A stretch of 64,000 nucleotides of DNA from Rhamnusium bicolor (taxonomy: Eukaryota > Arthropoda > Insecta > Coleoptera > Cerambycidae), in assembly GCA_029963845.1 (NCBI GenBank), contig JANEYF010002810.1, positions 4,053,501 to 4,117,500 on the forward strand, given 5' to 3'. The translations under genes were made by a program, and so were the position numbers. Below are positions 43,434 to 56,400 of the stretch, piece after piece. The notes under the pieces were generated by a model that was not told the origin of the DNA, searched no databases, and saw nothing but the letters and a program-made list of their open reading frames with translations. Each line of letters begins with the position of its first letter. The stretch's first letter is position 1.

Positions 43434-45088
43434 ATCACCTTGTATATATAGTACGTGTACTGAATCATTAGATATGGAGCCCTTAACTGACAACGTTACA
43501 ATGTAAATCAGATGCAAGCAAGCCGTCACTCGTCAACGTTGGCAAAAATTAATAAAGATACGACACCGTCGGCATTCCTCACCACTGTCTTCAGTGACCT
43601 CGTCCCTTTAAAAAGGTAGGAAATTGAGCAACATTCATAATGAGAAAAATCCATTATGTATTTTGCCCATAATAGATATTTGTGGTGTGTAATTTCACCA
43701 ATCAGAAACATACCCCAATGCTGCATATGCACAGTACTCACAAATAGAAACGGATAATTCATTTTCCATCTAGCCGTCGCCGTGCGGTTTACAGTGCACA
43801 CTGCGCGCGAAACGATTTTCAGTCTACCTTCAATGTACTATGTCTAACACTTCAATACACATGCTGTATAATAAGTGTGAAACAGTACTTTCCATTAATC
43901 ATTCTGCGCCTCATTGTGCAAACGAAGATTATTTATTCTCTGCTGCAGGAAAAACGAAGTATAAGATTTTACACTTTTACCGTGAAATGTATCATTTTTG
44001 TACAGCAATATGATTTACATATAATAAAATTCAAAATAGAGTTTAATTACACATAGTTTAATGTTTAATTATAAATAATTATGAATTCTGATAAATAAGA
44101 ATCACTGTTATTTTCTCCGCTTAAATAGCGAGTAACTCGGTGACAAAGTATGTTTAATTAATAGTTTTTAGGTTTTTCCAAAAAACATTATTTTAATACA
44201 AGTATGTATAACATCGTACTCAAGTAATGTTTCTTTGAACGCATTTTTCGTCAAATTGAATATTGTTAAAACTTTGAATATATTCTCTTAGGGATTAATT
44301 GATACTAAACTATACTATACTAATACAATTTTTCTTTTATTTTCAATTTATAGATTGAAAATAAAAATTGAATTAAAATTGGCCGCTCTAAAAACAATTT
44401 CCATACCGAAAACAGACCTTTTGGTTTGTACCTAGTTTAACCAGTTTAACGCCTTTAAAATAATATAGGTAACTGTAATTATTTAAGGTAAATTCCTGAT
44501 TCACATTGTATATGTATACTCGTACATCATATTATATAATCAACGAACACACAATACTCTCGATTCTCGAAATATCGTTCAATATTATTATAATTTTTAT
44601 TATTATTAGACAATAATTCTTTTCCGAAGCAGAAAATCTGAAAATATTAATTCACTGCAACACCACATTTTAGGGGAAAAATATGTTGTACACCCCATGG
44701 ACTTTTTTCTCATTATCTATAAAATTTACTATTAGTATTTACATTAAATGTTTTCCATTTTTTTTATTTCCGAAGGCACAAATCTCCTAAATTAAACAGG
44801 CACAATTTGATATAACTAAAAATCGGCACCATAGTGTTTTTATCTTATTTTTAAATGAAATAGAGATATCAATTGTATGAATTATAATATTGAATGTTAA
44901 TTCTCTAAAGCTTTCTCCAACTTTAATACTAAAATTTACCACCATATCTTCAGGTTTCATTCATTACAAGGGAACACTTTTTTGTACCGAAAGTTTCTAA
45001 AATTTTTATTTCATTATTATCCCCTTAGTGCTAGACATGATAATGAAAGTATTTGACATCCTGACCTCCTGACTGTAAGTATACAGAC
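43434..45088. other. Non-coding region
   Basis: The 91-codon minus-strand frame at 43526-43801 lies in a GC-richer patch but has no recognised domain. Otherwise AT-rich. Confidence 0.35.
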
Positions 45089-45664
45089 ATGCCGAAGCTG
45101 CCTCGCTATTCGCTGTGGAGGTCTATACATCGATGTCATCTCTATGTCTTTAAATGTGATGATTGCACAATACCGAGGATGCTGGCAGCATTTCACCTTG
45201 CCGTTTACATCGAGATCTGGCGCGATGTCGAGGTCGATACAACAAATTTCTTTTTCCATCGCTGTAGAAAGGAAGCCTTCGTAGTAGCTTGCACCTGATT
45301 GAATCGCTCAGATCATTTGACACCTTTACAGTTGTAACGTACACTACAAAACCAGCACGGAACATTGAATGGATAAACCTCTCTGATCCACTCATCATCG
45401 ACATCACCTCGCTGGTCATAGTTAAAGTGGATGTCGATGATGAATGGACATGCCAGAGACGTTTATCCTTTCAGTATCCGTGCAGGTTGTATAGTGTACG
45501 ACCTCGACCTCGACATCGCGCTGGACCTCGATGTAAACGGCAAGGGTGAATTGCTGGTAGCATCCTTGGTATGTGCGATTACATTTAAAAAATCAGTAGA
45601 GGTGACATCGATGCGATGTAGCGATCGTGACCTCGACGGCGAACAGCGAGACATCCTCGGCATG
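45089..45664. mobile_element. GC-rich foldback element
   Basis: Ends CATGCCGA and TCGGCATG. Outer arms (about 45089-45241 and 45497-45664) are inverted copies carrying CTCGCTxTTCGC, CCTTGCCGTTTACATCGAG and GCGCGATGTCGAGGTCG. Inner arms (45338-45408 and 45428-45500) are also inverted, around a centre near 45418. About 100 bp at 45242-45337 has no counterpart. The open frames on both strands are shadows of the palindrome. Confidence 0.8.
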
Positions 45665-47477
45665 TTCATATGGTGATTATTATCCCTTATAGATGACTAT
45701 ATATAAATACATTTTTTTCAAATTATATTTAGAGAAATAATATAAATATATGAAAGGTAATTCTTTTACTTTTAATACGTTTGTGTCCATAGTGAGCAAC
45801 CAAACTTATTGTAAATTTTGATGTCATAGACACCGAGTATTTTTGTTATATCTTATTTTACGTATAAACAAAATATATCTACTTCTGCATGCATGCGATC
45901 TAAGAACAACATCTATTAATTAATATTTACAAACGTTGCTATAATAAGGTGTGTTATATATAAATTGCAGAAGTTTTATAGTTAGAACATCAATCGTTAT
46001 ACCACTGTCACTGTGATACGGTTCTCTTCTCCCCATTTTTATTATCTATTTTTTAATTATTTATAAAATGGTAATGTGGTTTTGTGTGGATTTAATATTT
46101 CATTAATTTCATATTTAATTTTCCTTGAGCGTATAACTTGTGGATACCTTAATTTTAAAATTTAAAATAGTTCTATTAATAGGATCCAGTGTATTAGGTT
46201 ATTAACCATACTGCTGTATTTTTTCAAATGGGTGCTGAAGAGGAGTTAGAATTTATCGAAACTTTACGCTTGTTTGATAAACTCACAAATTTATCTTATT
46301 AAATCTGTTATAAAGTTTTGTGAGAATAAACATTATAATTAAATCCAAGCAACAATATAAATAATCGTAATTTTATTTACGAGAAAGAGTGAGAAACCTT
46401 AAATAAAAAATATTCAATTTTAAGCATATCTATACACGTAATCTACAATTTACAACTTTAGAAAAGTTTAAAGAACTGCAATTTTTGTATCTCCTTATTT
46501 ATTGCTGAAAGCGTAAGGCCTCAGCCAACAGTTTGTTGAGCATTATCGTGTCATAATAATAATAAGAAAACCATTGTCAATATTAGTGTAGGTAAAATTA
46601 GGCTCACAATTATAGTAATTTTGATAATTCAGAACTAGGCTTTAGAGTTTTATCATATTCTATCACATAAAGACCAATATATAGTCCAGAGAATCAGTTA
46701 ACCATAAACCTAATGTTATTTGAATATTTCTTATAGCAAATTCAATATTAATAGTTATATAAACATCGTTGTAAATCAGCATATATATGCTATGCACCAA
46801 TATCCTCATGAGAAGATTTCAAAGAAACTTTAATATTTTTTTCTAAATTGATAATTGTAACGCTATATAAAAAACTATCGTGACACAATATTCAAATGTG
46901 TATGTAACTAACAATTAAACTAAACAAGAACAAATTTGGTAGAGATATTACAGGTAATCCATAATTTTTATTTAATCAATATATCATTCATTACTATGCG
47001 GTAATACTGAATAATCATTTCCATAAAAAAAAAGTTATTGAAAAATGTTAAAAACTTTACTTTCCTCAGAAATGTTAGTCAATCAAAAAAAAAAATAGCA
47101 TATAATGGAACAATTAATGAACAACTTTCCAAAATTTATGCAACAGTTATAAACTGTGGAGGATACTTCATCACTTCACTTTCTATAGATCCTATATTTG
47201 TATATAAGATTTTTTTTTCAAATTTTTTAATATTTCACAACCATGCTGATTATTTCATTAAGAACCGTTCTGTTAACTTGTATTTAATTTTTTTCAATGT
47301 GGTATTTCGTCGAAGCTTTTGCCACACGTTAAATTTAAGTATTCGTCGTTATCTCCCAATAAAAAATGTATCAATTTACAAGCCCATAATTTTACACGAC
47401 TTTATTTTTGTCCTAATATAAATTGATACATCCATAGTTGTGTCATGACATACGAATGATATCTCATGTAGAGGAGG
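45665..47477. other. Non-coding region
   Basis: The 127-codon frame at 47038-47421 is F/I/N-rich without a recognised domain. Confidence 0.4.
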
Positions 47478-48527
47478 CTGGTCATTTTAAGTGCCGCACT
47501 CAGTTTCATTGCTTGATTTTTCAACTAGAAAAAAAAATTATATTTATGCATAAGGAATAGTATTCGAAAAGAAAAGACAATTAACATTATATAAAAAAAG
47601 TGGTGACCGAAATTAACTCGGAAACGGACATGTGACTTTCCACTGATTATAAATGTGTATCACATACATATTTTTCACTTCCGGGTTAACAAGAAATTAC
47701 TTCAAATTTTTTATTTTAAGTGGGGTTTAATTTAAAATAACACAAATACAAATATATTTTTTAAAACAGTCATATATTAAAACAAACGAAAACTTTCAAA
47801 TAATTTATTTATTTCAAAAATTAAAATGTCTATATATTTTATATACGAAAACATTACAATTTTACTGCAAACGGAGGCGAAGGCGTTTGATCAACTTCTC
47901 TCTGCATCTCTTTAAAATGGGGTTGTTGTTAATTAAATATGTTTCTTGTTGAACTTTTGAACTATTGAAAATAATCTAATATGGGCTTAGGTCTGGGTGC
48001 CCTCAGCGGCCATTTAATTGGTCCAACTTTTCCTATCCACACTGGATAACGTTAGTGAATAAAATTTGTTACTCTGTTCGAGTTTTGAATCGTCTTCGTT
48101 GTAAATAAAATATGTAGAATTACCCTAATTTTTTTTAAATAAATAAATTTTTTAAATATTTTTATTTGTCTTTATAGATGACTTTGTTGAAGATATGTAT
48201 TGTATTTATGTTAATTTTAATTTAAACCCTAAATTCAGGACGTATATCACTTAAATTAAAAAAAATTGGTTTTAGTTAAACCAGAAGTAAAACATATGTA
48301 TGTGACACATTTACAATTAATGGAATGTCATACGTCCATTTTCCCATTAATATGCAGGATGTCAACTTCAGTTATTCGGTCATAACTTTTTTTAATTTGA
48401 TGTTCAATTGTTTTTCTTTTCGAATTCCGATTTATCAGTAAAAAAAACAAGCACAGTTTTGTAATTTTTTTCCTAGGTGAAAAATCAAGCAATGAAATCG
48501 AGTGAGGCACTTAAAATGATGACCCTG
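47478..48527. mobile_element. Long-inverted-repeat element with ACCCTGTA end
   Basis: Left arm about 47478-47690 and right arm 48271-48527 share inverted CATTTTAAGTGCC, CATTGCTTGATTTTTCA, ATTCGAAAAGAAAA and ACATACATAT. The right terminus is GACCCTGTAC. The centre is AT-rich and non-coding. Confidence 0.75.
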
Positions 48528-49168
48528 TACAACTTGTCTTAATTTCGCTGATTAAAATTGTCTGTCCTTGATACAATTAGAGTTGTCACATTTTAAAGTT
48601 GTCACATCTGTCAGTTTATTGCAAATTATGACGCTTTTGAAATTCGAGTTTGATTTTCTCACTTTGCATTTTTTATTTTTCTAAATACCATACTCAAAGA
48701 ACCATTTATCATCTGATTGGTATGTCGAATTAAATTATTCGCTCTGATCTTAAACTGTTTTACTTGTATTGGAACTATTAAAAATCATTAAAGGAGAAAG
48801 GAGAATTAAAGGAGATTAATAAAAGGCTGTCTACGAAATACTTCATAGTTTATGGCAACTGATCCCATATAGATAGGAACCTTAGAGAATTAGAATAAGA
48901 AAAGTTTAAATTTATATCTGGACATTAATTATCAACCAAATATTGCCTATTTTAAATTAATTATATCGAGAACCGTTTGAGATATTGACTACAGATATTA
49001 TGTAATTTTTGTTCCTAGAAAGAAGGTTAAACCATGAATCGTTTCTGTCACAAAGAAATTTTAAACAATATTTATACAAGGTTCTGCTCAATAATAATTC
49101 AGTACTCTAAGTATTTTCAAAAAATTATCTATTGCTTGATCTACAAGAGCAAGATTTATAACACTGAT
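48528..49168. other. Non-coding region
   Basis: No supported feature. Confidence 0.3.
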
Positions 49169-49330
49169 GTTTTCCACAAAACACCATATACTACACTCGA
49201 CGCGCGTTTCACCAACCAAGTTGGTATCAACTGGAGATGACGAGTTTCAATCATTTCCTGATGATGCCAACTTGGTTGGCGAAACGCGCGTCGAGTACCG
49301 TATATGGTATTTTGATGTTTTATGGAAAAC
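49169..49330. mobile_element. Penelope-type palindrome with GAAACGCGCGTC motifs
   Basis: Arms 49169-49233 and about 49258-49330 are inverted copies. The 34-nt cores 49196-49229 and 49262-49295 differ at only two positions. Such CGACGCGCGTTTC motifs next to CCAACxxGGTTGG stems are, from memory, typical of arthropod Penelope-like element termini. No RT or GIY-YIG frame is next to it, so it is a terminal fragment or non-autonomous derivative. Confidence 0.65.
49251..49310 (+). ncRNA. Hammerhead-ribozyme-like core
   Basis: CTGATGA at 49258-49264, then a 6-bp stem II (GCCAAC 49266-49271 with GTTGGC 49275-49280, loop TTG), GAAA at 49281-49284, then ACGC/GCGT as a very short stem III and GTC at 49290-49292 as the expected cleavage triplet. 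This order is the hammerhead core. Deviations: one extra T (49265) between the core and stem II, and stem I is weak. A near-loopless stem III is known for dimeric hammerheads in Penelope-like elements. Activity cannot be judged from sequence. Confidence 0.45.
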
Positions 49331-49930
49331 TACGTCTTCACATCAAAGGTTCCAACTCACTTCGGGAACAAAATTTATAACGTTTTTTTATCTTTATATT
49401 TACAATTTACAAATACAGTCAAGGGAAAGAGTAAGTATTCTGTTTGATCAACAATTACGATATACAAAACTAATTAGGAAGTACACAGTAACATTGTATT
49501 AAGCATATAAACCTTCGAGATATAGTTTTTTTGACTGGGCACCATTTTGGATAATATGTACGTTATTTACGTAATGTTAGAAACGTTATTAAAATATATT
49601 TAAATTCCTAGGTAATAGTTATTGCTCTAGGAATCTTAACATACACTCCTCATAGAAAAGGTGGCAAATTAGTGTAACTTGTATTCTAATTATATTTTAA
49701 ATTACAGGTTTGACCTCAAATCATTTATTAATTGTATTTTTGTAAATGCGTAAAAAGTGTGATTGTTGAAAAATAAGCACATTATTATTTGAATCGGTTA
49801 TTTAAGAAACCACATAAGACACTTATCTGGCGTAATTGCTAATATAATGATGTAAATACTATACAGAGTGGGAACTATTTAATATCTAGCTAGCATTGGG
49901 ATCTGTAATATGGCAAAAGATACAAGGCTG
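49331..49930. other. Non-coding region
   Basis: Positions 49331-49370 continue the flank shared with the relic at 24.1 kb. Otherwise nothing supported. Confidence 0.3.
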
Positions 49931-50480
49931 GTTAACTTGGCAAAAAATTGTCAATTTAATGCCTAGGAATCTGTAAAGAAGTTTGGGATTTTCGGTACCG
50001 TTCCGGTGTAATGGCAGAGAAACCGAAGTTTAAATTTTCTTATATCTGTAATAACTATTTCTGTAGGTACTCACAGTAAATACTTGAAAGTTGGTAACTA
50101 GATGAAAATGTCTACTTGAATATTTTCTGGACATACTAGTTTTACGATGTCCATATTCAGCTTTTAAAATTTTCTGCTGTTTTTTCTCTCTGTCTGATGA
50201 CGTAAAAGTTCAATATAGCGGACATACGAAAAAGAAAACTTTACCATCGTTACGTTTGTTACCACAAAACAAGTAGATCTAGGACATTTCCAAATATTAC
50301 TGCTGAGAGCTTTCGTCTAGTGCAGTGTATATCAATACAGTCTTTACAGAAAAAGTTATGTAAGTGCAAAAAAATGTTAACCTACAATTACTTTTCCGCC
50401 ATAACTCCGGATCGGTATAAAAAATCCTCAACTTCTTTATATCTTCCTAACGAGCATTAATTACCCAACTTTTTCCTAAT
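49931..50480. mobile_element. Diverged palindromic element
   Basis: Arms 49931-50020 and 50394-50480 are imperfect inverted copies: AAAGAAGTTTGGGATTTTCGG and TCCGGTGTAATGGC mirror TCCGGAGTTATGGC and AAAGAAGTTGAGGATTTTTT on the opposite strand. The centre is not coding. Confidence 0.55.
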
Positions 50481-51039
50481 TTTATATCACTTACATATTC
50501 AGGAGCATTTAAACAGTTTCAGAAAATGATGAAAAACCACACATCTCTTTGATTGTTTAGTAATCCAATACCTATACTTGATATTGACTTTTTTTTAAAT
50601 AAATGAGTTTTTCGTATTTTTTGTATTTCAAAATTCAGTCATAAAATTTTACATTAAATATTTTATTTTTTTCTTAAATAAATGATGATACCTACGCCAA
50701 TGCACTAAATAGTCCAACGATTATTATAATTGGGATAATATATGTATACTCATTAAAATATCGCCGTTGTTTTGGCAATATTTTAATGGATTTAATTTTA
50801 CAGGGACATCAATTACAAAAAAAGAGTAACGGTAACAACATAAAAAATCACACAACTGATACGAAAATTTACGTATGTGACAGATAATTTAATTTAACGC
50901 AAGAATAAATAAAAAATAAAGTCCGAATGAATTTCTTTTATTTGTACGAACGAGACCACACTTTAAATAATTGTGTGCAAAAAAATATGGTATATTGGTA
51001 AATTGTCTATTTTTTTGAATATATTTTTTTGCACTCATT
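50481..51039. other. Non-coding region
   Basis: No supported feature. Confidence 0.3.
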
Positions 51040-51242
51040 TAAGGCTGAATAGTCATATCTGGTTGCTCTCCCGGTTGAGAGGAAGGGCAAACCTCTATCA
51101 TTGTGACAGAACGTTTGAACTCTGCCTGTGACCGGCAAAAATAAGTACAAATTATAATTTTGTTCTGTATTTCTTTTTATCCAACTCTTTGTATATTATT
51201 TTTGTCAGGTCAATAAAATCCATTATTATTATTATTATTTAT
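51040..51242 (+). repeat. Retroposon-like tail ending in (ATT)n
   Basis: A GC-richer segment (CTCCCGGTTGAGAGGAAGGG, then CTGCCTGTGACCGGC) is followed by CAATAAAATCC and ATT repeats at 51222-51241. This end pattern fits a LINE or SINE 3' terminus. Family unknown. Confidence 0.4.
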
Positions 51243-51762
51243 TATTTACTGATACACCTCTGCTACTTTGCTACCCCAAAGATACGTCTCCCGTATATCC
51301 ACGCATGTAAAAAAAAAGTGGATTTTAACCAAGACTCTTCGGAAAATATAAATATAACGAGCAAAGGAGAAGGCATATCTGTAGAATATTTATAGATTTA
51401 TCTTAAATATTTTCTGTAATAGGTAAGTACTTAAAAAACTCCTCACTCTTTAACAAATTTTTTTAGATTTCTTTCTGGATTCATGTATTTTATAAGGCCT
51501 GCCATCGATTAGACGTTTAGGATTAAATCTAACATGGTAAAGAATACGTGCTTGATATGTGACATTGCTTTTGTTTAGAAATATTAATTATGACGCTACT
51601 GGGCAATTGGATCATTACATTACGTTACACACATGCTTTACACATCACGTTCCGCAGGTCCTACATGGTCAATAATATTGGCTTAATGACGTTGATGGAT
51701 ATATTGATGATTTTTTCATTATAAGGGGCACACGTACACTATTCGTCAAAACATACCACACA
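51243..51762. other. Non-coding region
   Basis: ACACACATGCTTT near 51628 also occurs near 31357, suggesting a shared worn repeat. Confidence 0.3.
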
Positions 51763-51813
51763 CGGTCAATAAAAATATTGTTGTCAGTAATGTTGACAAT
51801 ATTATTGACCTGA
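51763..51813. repeat. Short hairpin
   Basis: GGTCAATAAAAATATTGTTG is mirrored by TGTTGACAATATTATTGACC. A further direct copy of GGTCAATAATATTG lies near 51668. Confidence 0.6.
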
Positions 51814-52259
51814 ATTTTATAGTCACATTTTATTTATTACGTTAAATTTTTCTTTCTTTTTCGAATAAAAAATATATTTCACATATATTTGAATAAAATA
51901 AAATTTTATTTAAACAAAACAATTATGGGAAATAATGCATAATTAATTAAGCAAACAAAAAAATAGAAAAGTGCCTAATCAATAAAATAATAATAATAAT
52001 AATTAGATAGAGGGCTTCCCTATTTGTTTAGATATTTAATTTACTTTTAAATAATTTGTTTACAATTAGTTCATATAATAACTGATCAGTAATGTTATAA
52101 TAAATATTAGACATATGATATGAAAATTAGCACCGAAATCTTTTGGTTGAGTGTTGAGAAATATGAATTTTGTTAGAATACTGATACACGTAATTTTTTT
52201 AATTTTTCTACCGGTCCGGTTGATTAGACCATCCGAAAACTACCATTTAAACATTTTTT
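51814..52259. other. Non-coding region
   Basis: AT-rich, an (AAT)n-like tract near 51987-52001. Nothing else supported. Confidence 0.3.
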
Positions 52260-52400
52260 AAGACACAGTTTTATATTGTGTTGTTTTACAAATGTCTCAA
52301 TTGTAGATGAGGGTCTAATAAACCGAAACGTTAGAAAAAATTTTAATATTATGTGTATATCTGACCAAAATCCCAAAAACACTATCCAATATTATATATA
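52260..52400 (+). mobile_element. Penelope-like terminal fragment, copy A
   Basis: TAGATGA (52304-52310), a short stem GGT/ACC, then GAAACGTTAG (52325-52334) and the downstream ATCTGACCAAAATCCC, shared with the copy at 58.16 kb. The arrangement mimics the hammerhead-like order, but the CTGATGA core is mutated. Confidence 0.5.
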
Positions 52401-53279
52401 ATACTTTAAACACTCCCAATAAGTGACTTAGTCTTAAGACATTGTAGTAATATATTGTTTTGGAATTTTATCCCAAGAAATGCATATTTTTTAAATCCCG
52501 TCCATTAGACATTAAAAATAACAATAATACAGAATATAATGTTTAACCGTTTTCCTTGGATATTTGGATTTTAATTATCTTGGACAGTCAGGTCTTTACA
52601 TTACATTATACCCACACAAAAACCACTTCCATATTTTAAATATAACCTATCTGAAATCAAAAACATTCACAAATTGAACTAGCACCCAAAATTTTAGGTA
52701 TAGTTAAATTTATGATTATTTTGGACACTGGCGAACCGTAACTTTTGGAAGCCTGACGCTAACTATAATTTTGGGGGGCTCAATCTCTAAATTAACTGAA
52801 AGATAAATAGATAGATTTTATTTCAAATCAGTTTTAAAAAATTAATATAGTAATAATTGTATCTGGCAAATGTTGACTTTACATACTTTTAGGCAAAATA
52901 AGTGCTTAACCCCATTTAAAAAAAAAGGAAATATGAAGCAGGTGCTGAATTGCCTCCTATTTCCAAACTTGTTTATAAAAAGTTATATTCGTACTTTCAA
53001 CCTTTATCGAAAAAAAAAAAATTTTAGCTCATGTTTACAAAAAACAACTAAAGAAGAAATACTATAAATCCCGCATATGCATGGCTTAGTTTTGAACAAA
53101 ATGTTTTTCGATTCAATTACATAAAAATGCCAATAAAAATATATTTTCAGTAGCCCGATCGCTTTCTCCATTTACTCCTTCCGTTCAGCTTCTAATAACC
53201 CAAGCGATTTCATAAGAAAAGGTTGTTCCACGTTTTCCATTAAAAGTTCTTCCATTTTAATCAAAATTAGTAAACAATA
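52401..53279. other. Non-coding region
   Basis: CACTGGCGAACCGTAA near 52725 is vaguely hAT-end-like, unpaired. No gene supported. Confidence 0.3.
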
Positions 53280-53445
53280 GGTTTGTTCGTAGAGCAGTTT
53301 CCAACCGTTTGAAACTGTCAGAAGCATGCGTACATTATTGTAGAGATGTGCTTGTTCAATCAGTGCATTTGTTATTGCATAGCTCTCGTAATAATCACAT
53401 CTCTATAGTTAGAAAACTATCACAAATTGTCTCTACGAACAAACC
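53280..53445. mobile_element. 166-bp TA-flanked MITE
   Basis: Ends GGTTTGTTCGTAGAG and, inverted, the same 15 bases, with TA on both sides (53278-53279 and 53446-53447). Similarity continues a little inward. Fits a Tc1/mariner-type non-autonomous element. Confidence 0.75.
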
Positions 53446-56400
53446 TAATATGTATTCTTAATAAACCACGGCTACAAATAAGGAAACTGGAGAAAAGAAT
53501 GTACTTTTTTCTTTCTATATTTAACACTGGCATATAGAAAAAGTCAGAAATATAAAATGTTCTTGAATCTTTGACAGTATGGAAACAAATTTGGGATATT
53601 TATGGAGACGTCCCTAGTGGGGGAATTCGCGGCTTCTGAGTGTTCTACCACTACTTAGATGTAATTTAAGCCTTTACTCATGTACTGAGCAAGGCGTACC
53701 CATAGAGCAAGGTTGATTGCTTGTAAGTGTGGTGGAGGCTAAGTAAATTTCTATTTAAAACGTAAGACTGATTAGTAATTACCTGATTACCTACTGATTA
53801 GTGCTCAGATTAATAATATAATCTGAGGATTAGTGCCTTTAGCGCGTTACTCCTTAGGTTAATCCAGGGCCCGAAGTTTAAGTTTTACTAGTTTCATAGT
53901 AGATCCGCTACTGATTTTGTATCAAGATGTATTTAAAATATGGAATTTTATAATAATATAATGTTCATAATTTTAAAATATGAATATAAAATCCTTTGAC
54001 TGCCTTAAATTTATCTGAATATCTTCCTTTGGTCCATTTTACAGTAATTAACTTTTTTTTTTTTTTAAATTATTATTACGTCAAGGAAATTAAATTTAAT
54101 CTTAAACTGGATTTATAAATATGCGTAAAATTTTAATTTCTAACGCTTATGTTAATTTAATTTTATAATGTAAAATACCCACAAACATTCTCAGTTGCGA
54201 ACCATGACAAATGGGGCATGAAGCTAAATATTTTTTGGTCCCATCTCTATTCCCCACAGTTACTCATTGTCAGAAGAAAAAAAATAAAAAATAATTAATT
54301 TTATGCACTTCTTAGTATAGTTTTAAAATACAGCGACATAATTCACTTTACAACGCTAGCGGATCTAGTAGGAAATTTGTAGAGGGGGGGGGGATGTATA
54401 CACGCATAAAAAATCGATGATGAAAAAATGTTTAGTTAATTTTCAATAATTCTTTTCTTTTTCATTACAAAACGAAAAAATTGTATGTACTATTTATTAT
54501 TTTACTATTATTTATTAAATAATTAGTAGTAAAATTATTATCTACAAGTTGTTTTAACTCTCTATTAGTTCTAAATAATAAAAAAAAATTTTTGAAGGTA
54601 GTTTTATTATTATGGGTAGGTACTTATTTGAGCTTTCATCTTTCTATTACCTCTTAATTTTTTTTCTGCTTGGGAAGCTAGTTCCATTCAGCCACGACTA
54701 CCGAAAACCTTTTCATTTAAATTATAAAATTAAATAAACCGAAAGGCCACGGGCTATATACTTTTGAAATTTCAATAAATATTTACTACTCTTGTGAAGT
54801 TAAAGCAACATTGACCGAGTCTGGTCATTTTTGATGGATGACCTGGTCAGGCCGCTAGCCTGATGCACACAAAGAGGCAGGCCCAACTCGAAGGTCGAAG
54901 AGGAGGCAATTCTGCCCGCGGTGTAGACGGGTAGGCCCAGGATTCTTCAATTTTAACTCGAGATATGATTGTTGTGAGTGTTGGGACATTTCTAATAATC
55001 CTGCTAATATTCCGATTAAATTGCTTTATACAAAACGCTTGATATTATACCTGCCATTGATTCAATAAATTTAAAAACTGGCAATGGCAACTACTTTTTT
55101 GAAACAAATATATGCATATCACGTTTGCATCGTGCGTTTTTATTTTATAATTGAAAATGCAAAGTGAATTATATCAGTTCCCTATACCAGCGCTGTTTGA
55201 GCTGTTAGATCGTAATTAAGAGTGTTAATTTTTATAATGCTGTTAATGGTCAGTCATTATGTGATGACACATCACAGAGTCTTTGCATTCCCTTACGCTT
55301 TCAGGAGAGACTCTAACCTTAGGTTTCGCTATTTTCATGAGTCCAATCACTGATACTTATACTAACAAAAACACTATAACCGTATGCCGTGGATGTGAAA
55401 TAAATAATTTAATTTACATCTGATATAGGTAACAAAAACCTTATTAGTTAGGCAATACTGAAAAATGTCATTAATTTGAATACAACAATATCAATTTCCT
55501 ACATTCCTACGGCATTTTATATTTATAAGAACAAAAGTTATGATGCTCTGAAAAATTTAATACATGCTTAACAAAACTTTTTTTATATTGTTACTTTAGG
55601 TCGAAATGTAAGCTCACTCGGCCAAGAGAATGGTTAGATTTTTTTGCAATATTTCTTGTTACAGTCAAGAACCTTTCGAGATCATACTAAGTAACTTTAC
55701 CAGAAGTAATGTGCCAAAAACGTCTTGTTACATTTAATTAAAAATATTGTTCAATATTGCTTTTATAAATTTGAAATTTCCTATACTTCGTATTTAATTT
55801 ATTAAGACAAAACCTGATAAATATATTTGTATAATACAAATAGATGACAAATTCTCCAAATAGGCCACAGATGATTAAAAATGTAAGTTTGAGTGAGCTG
55901 TATCCAAGTTACACTAAATTAATACCTGATAAGATAATTTTTCTGAGAGGAGAATATATAAGGAAAATAATGTATATGAGGCTGATATAAGATAAATGTG
56001 CAAATAACGTAATAATAACATTTAACGGCCTTTTTTTGTGCGTATCGTTTTTTGCTTTGTGCTTTAGAATATTGTTACCAAATCTGCAATCGTTTCAAAG
56101 CGCAGCAATCCTGAAATTAAATTTTTTATTTCAGACTACTGCAGCTGGATTTTCAGAGTCGCAGCCAGTGGATTTTTTGACAATAATGATTTAGATAATT
56201 TTTCTACCGGCTTCAGCCGTAATCAATTATTAATGCAACAGTTATTTCAGTGTTTTATTTTATGTTCGGCAATAATTGACATTAAAATTTACAAAATTTT
56301 TGCGTCATCTTTTTTTTAACTTGTGTCATCAAATAAAATATTTTAAAATTTTGCATTAAGAGTTTTTTTTTTGTTTTGTGACATATACTCTTATTGAAAT

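Noticed and set aside
45017..45676. Several overlapping frames on both strands
   Set aside because: All are generated by the GC-rich foldback palindrome.
47038..47421. 127-codon frame as a gene
   Set aside because: F, I and N-rich with K/N runs, no domain or splice context; typical of AT-rich random sequence.
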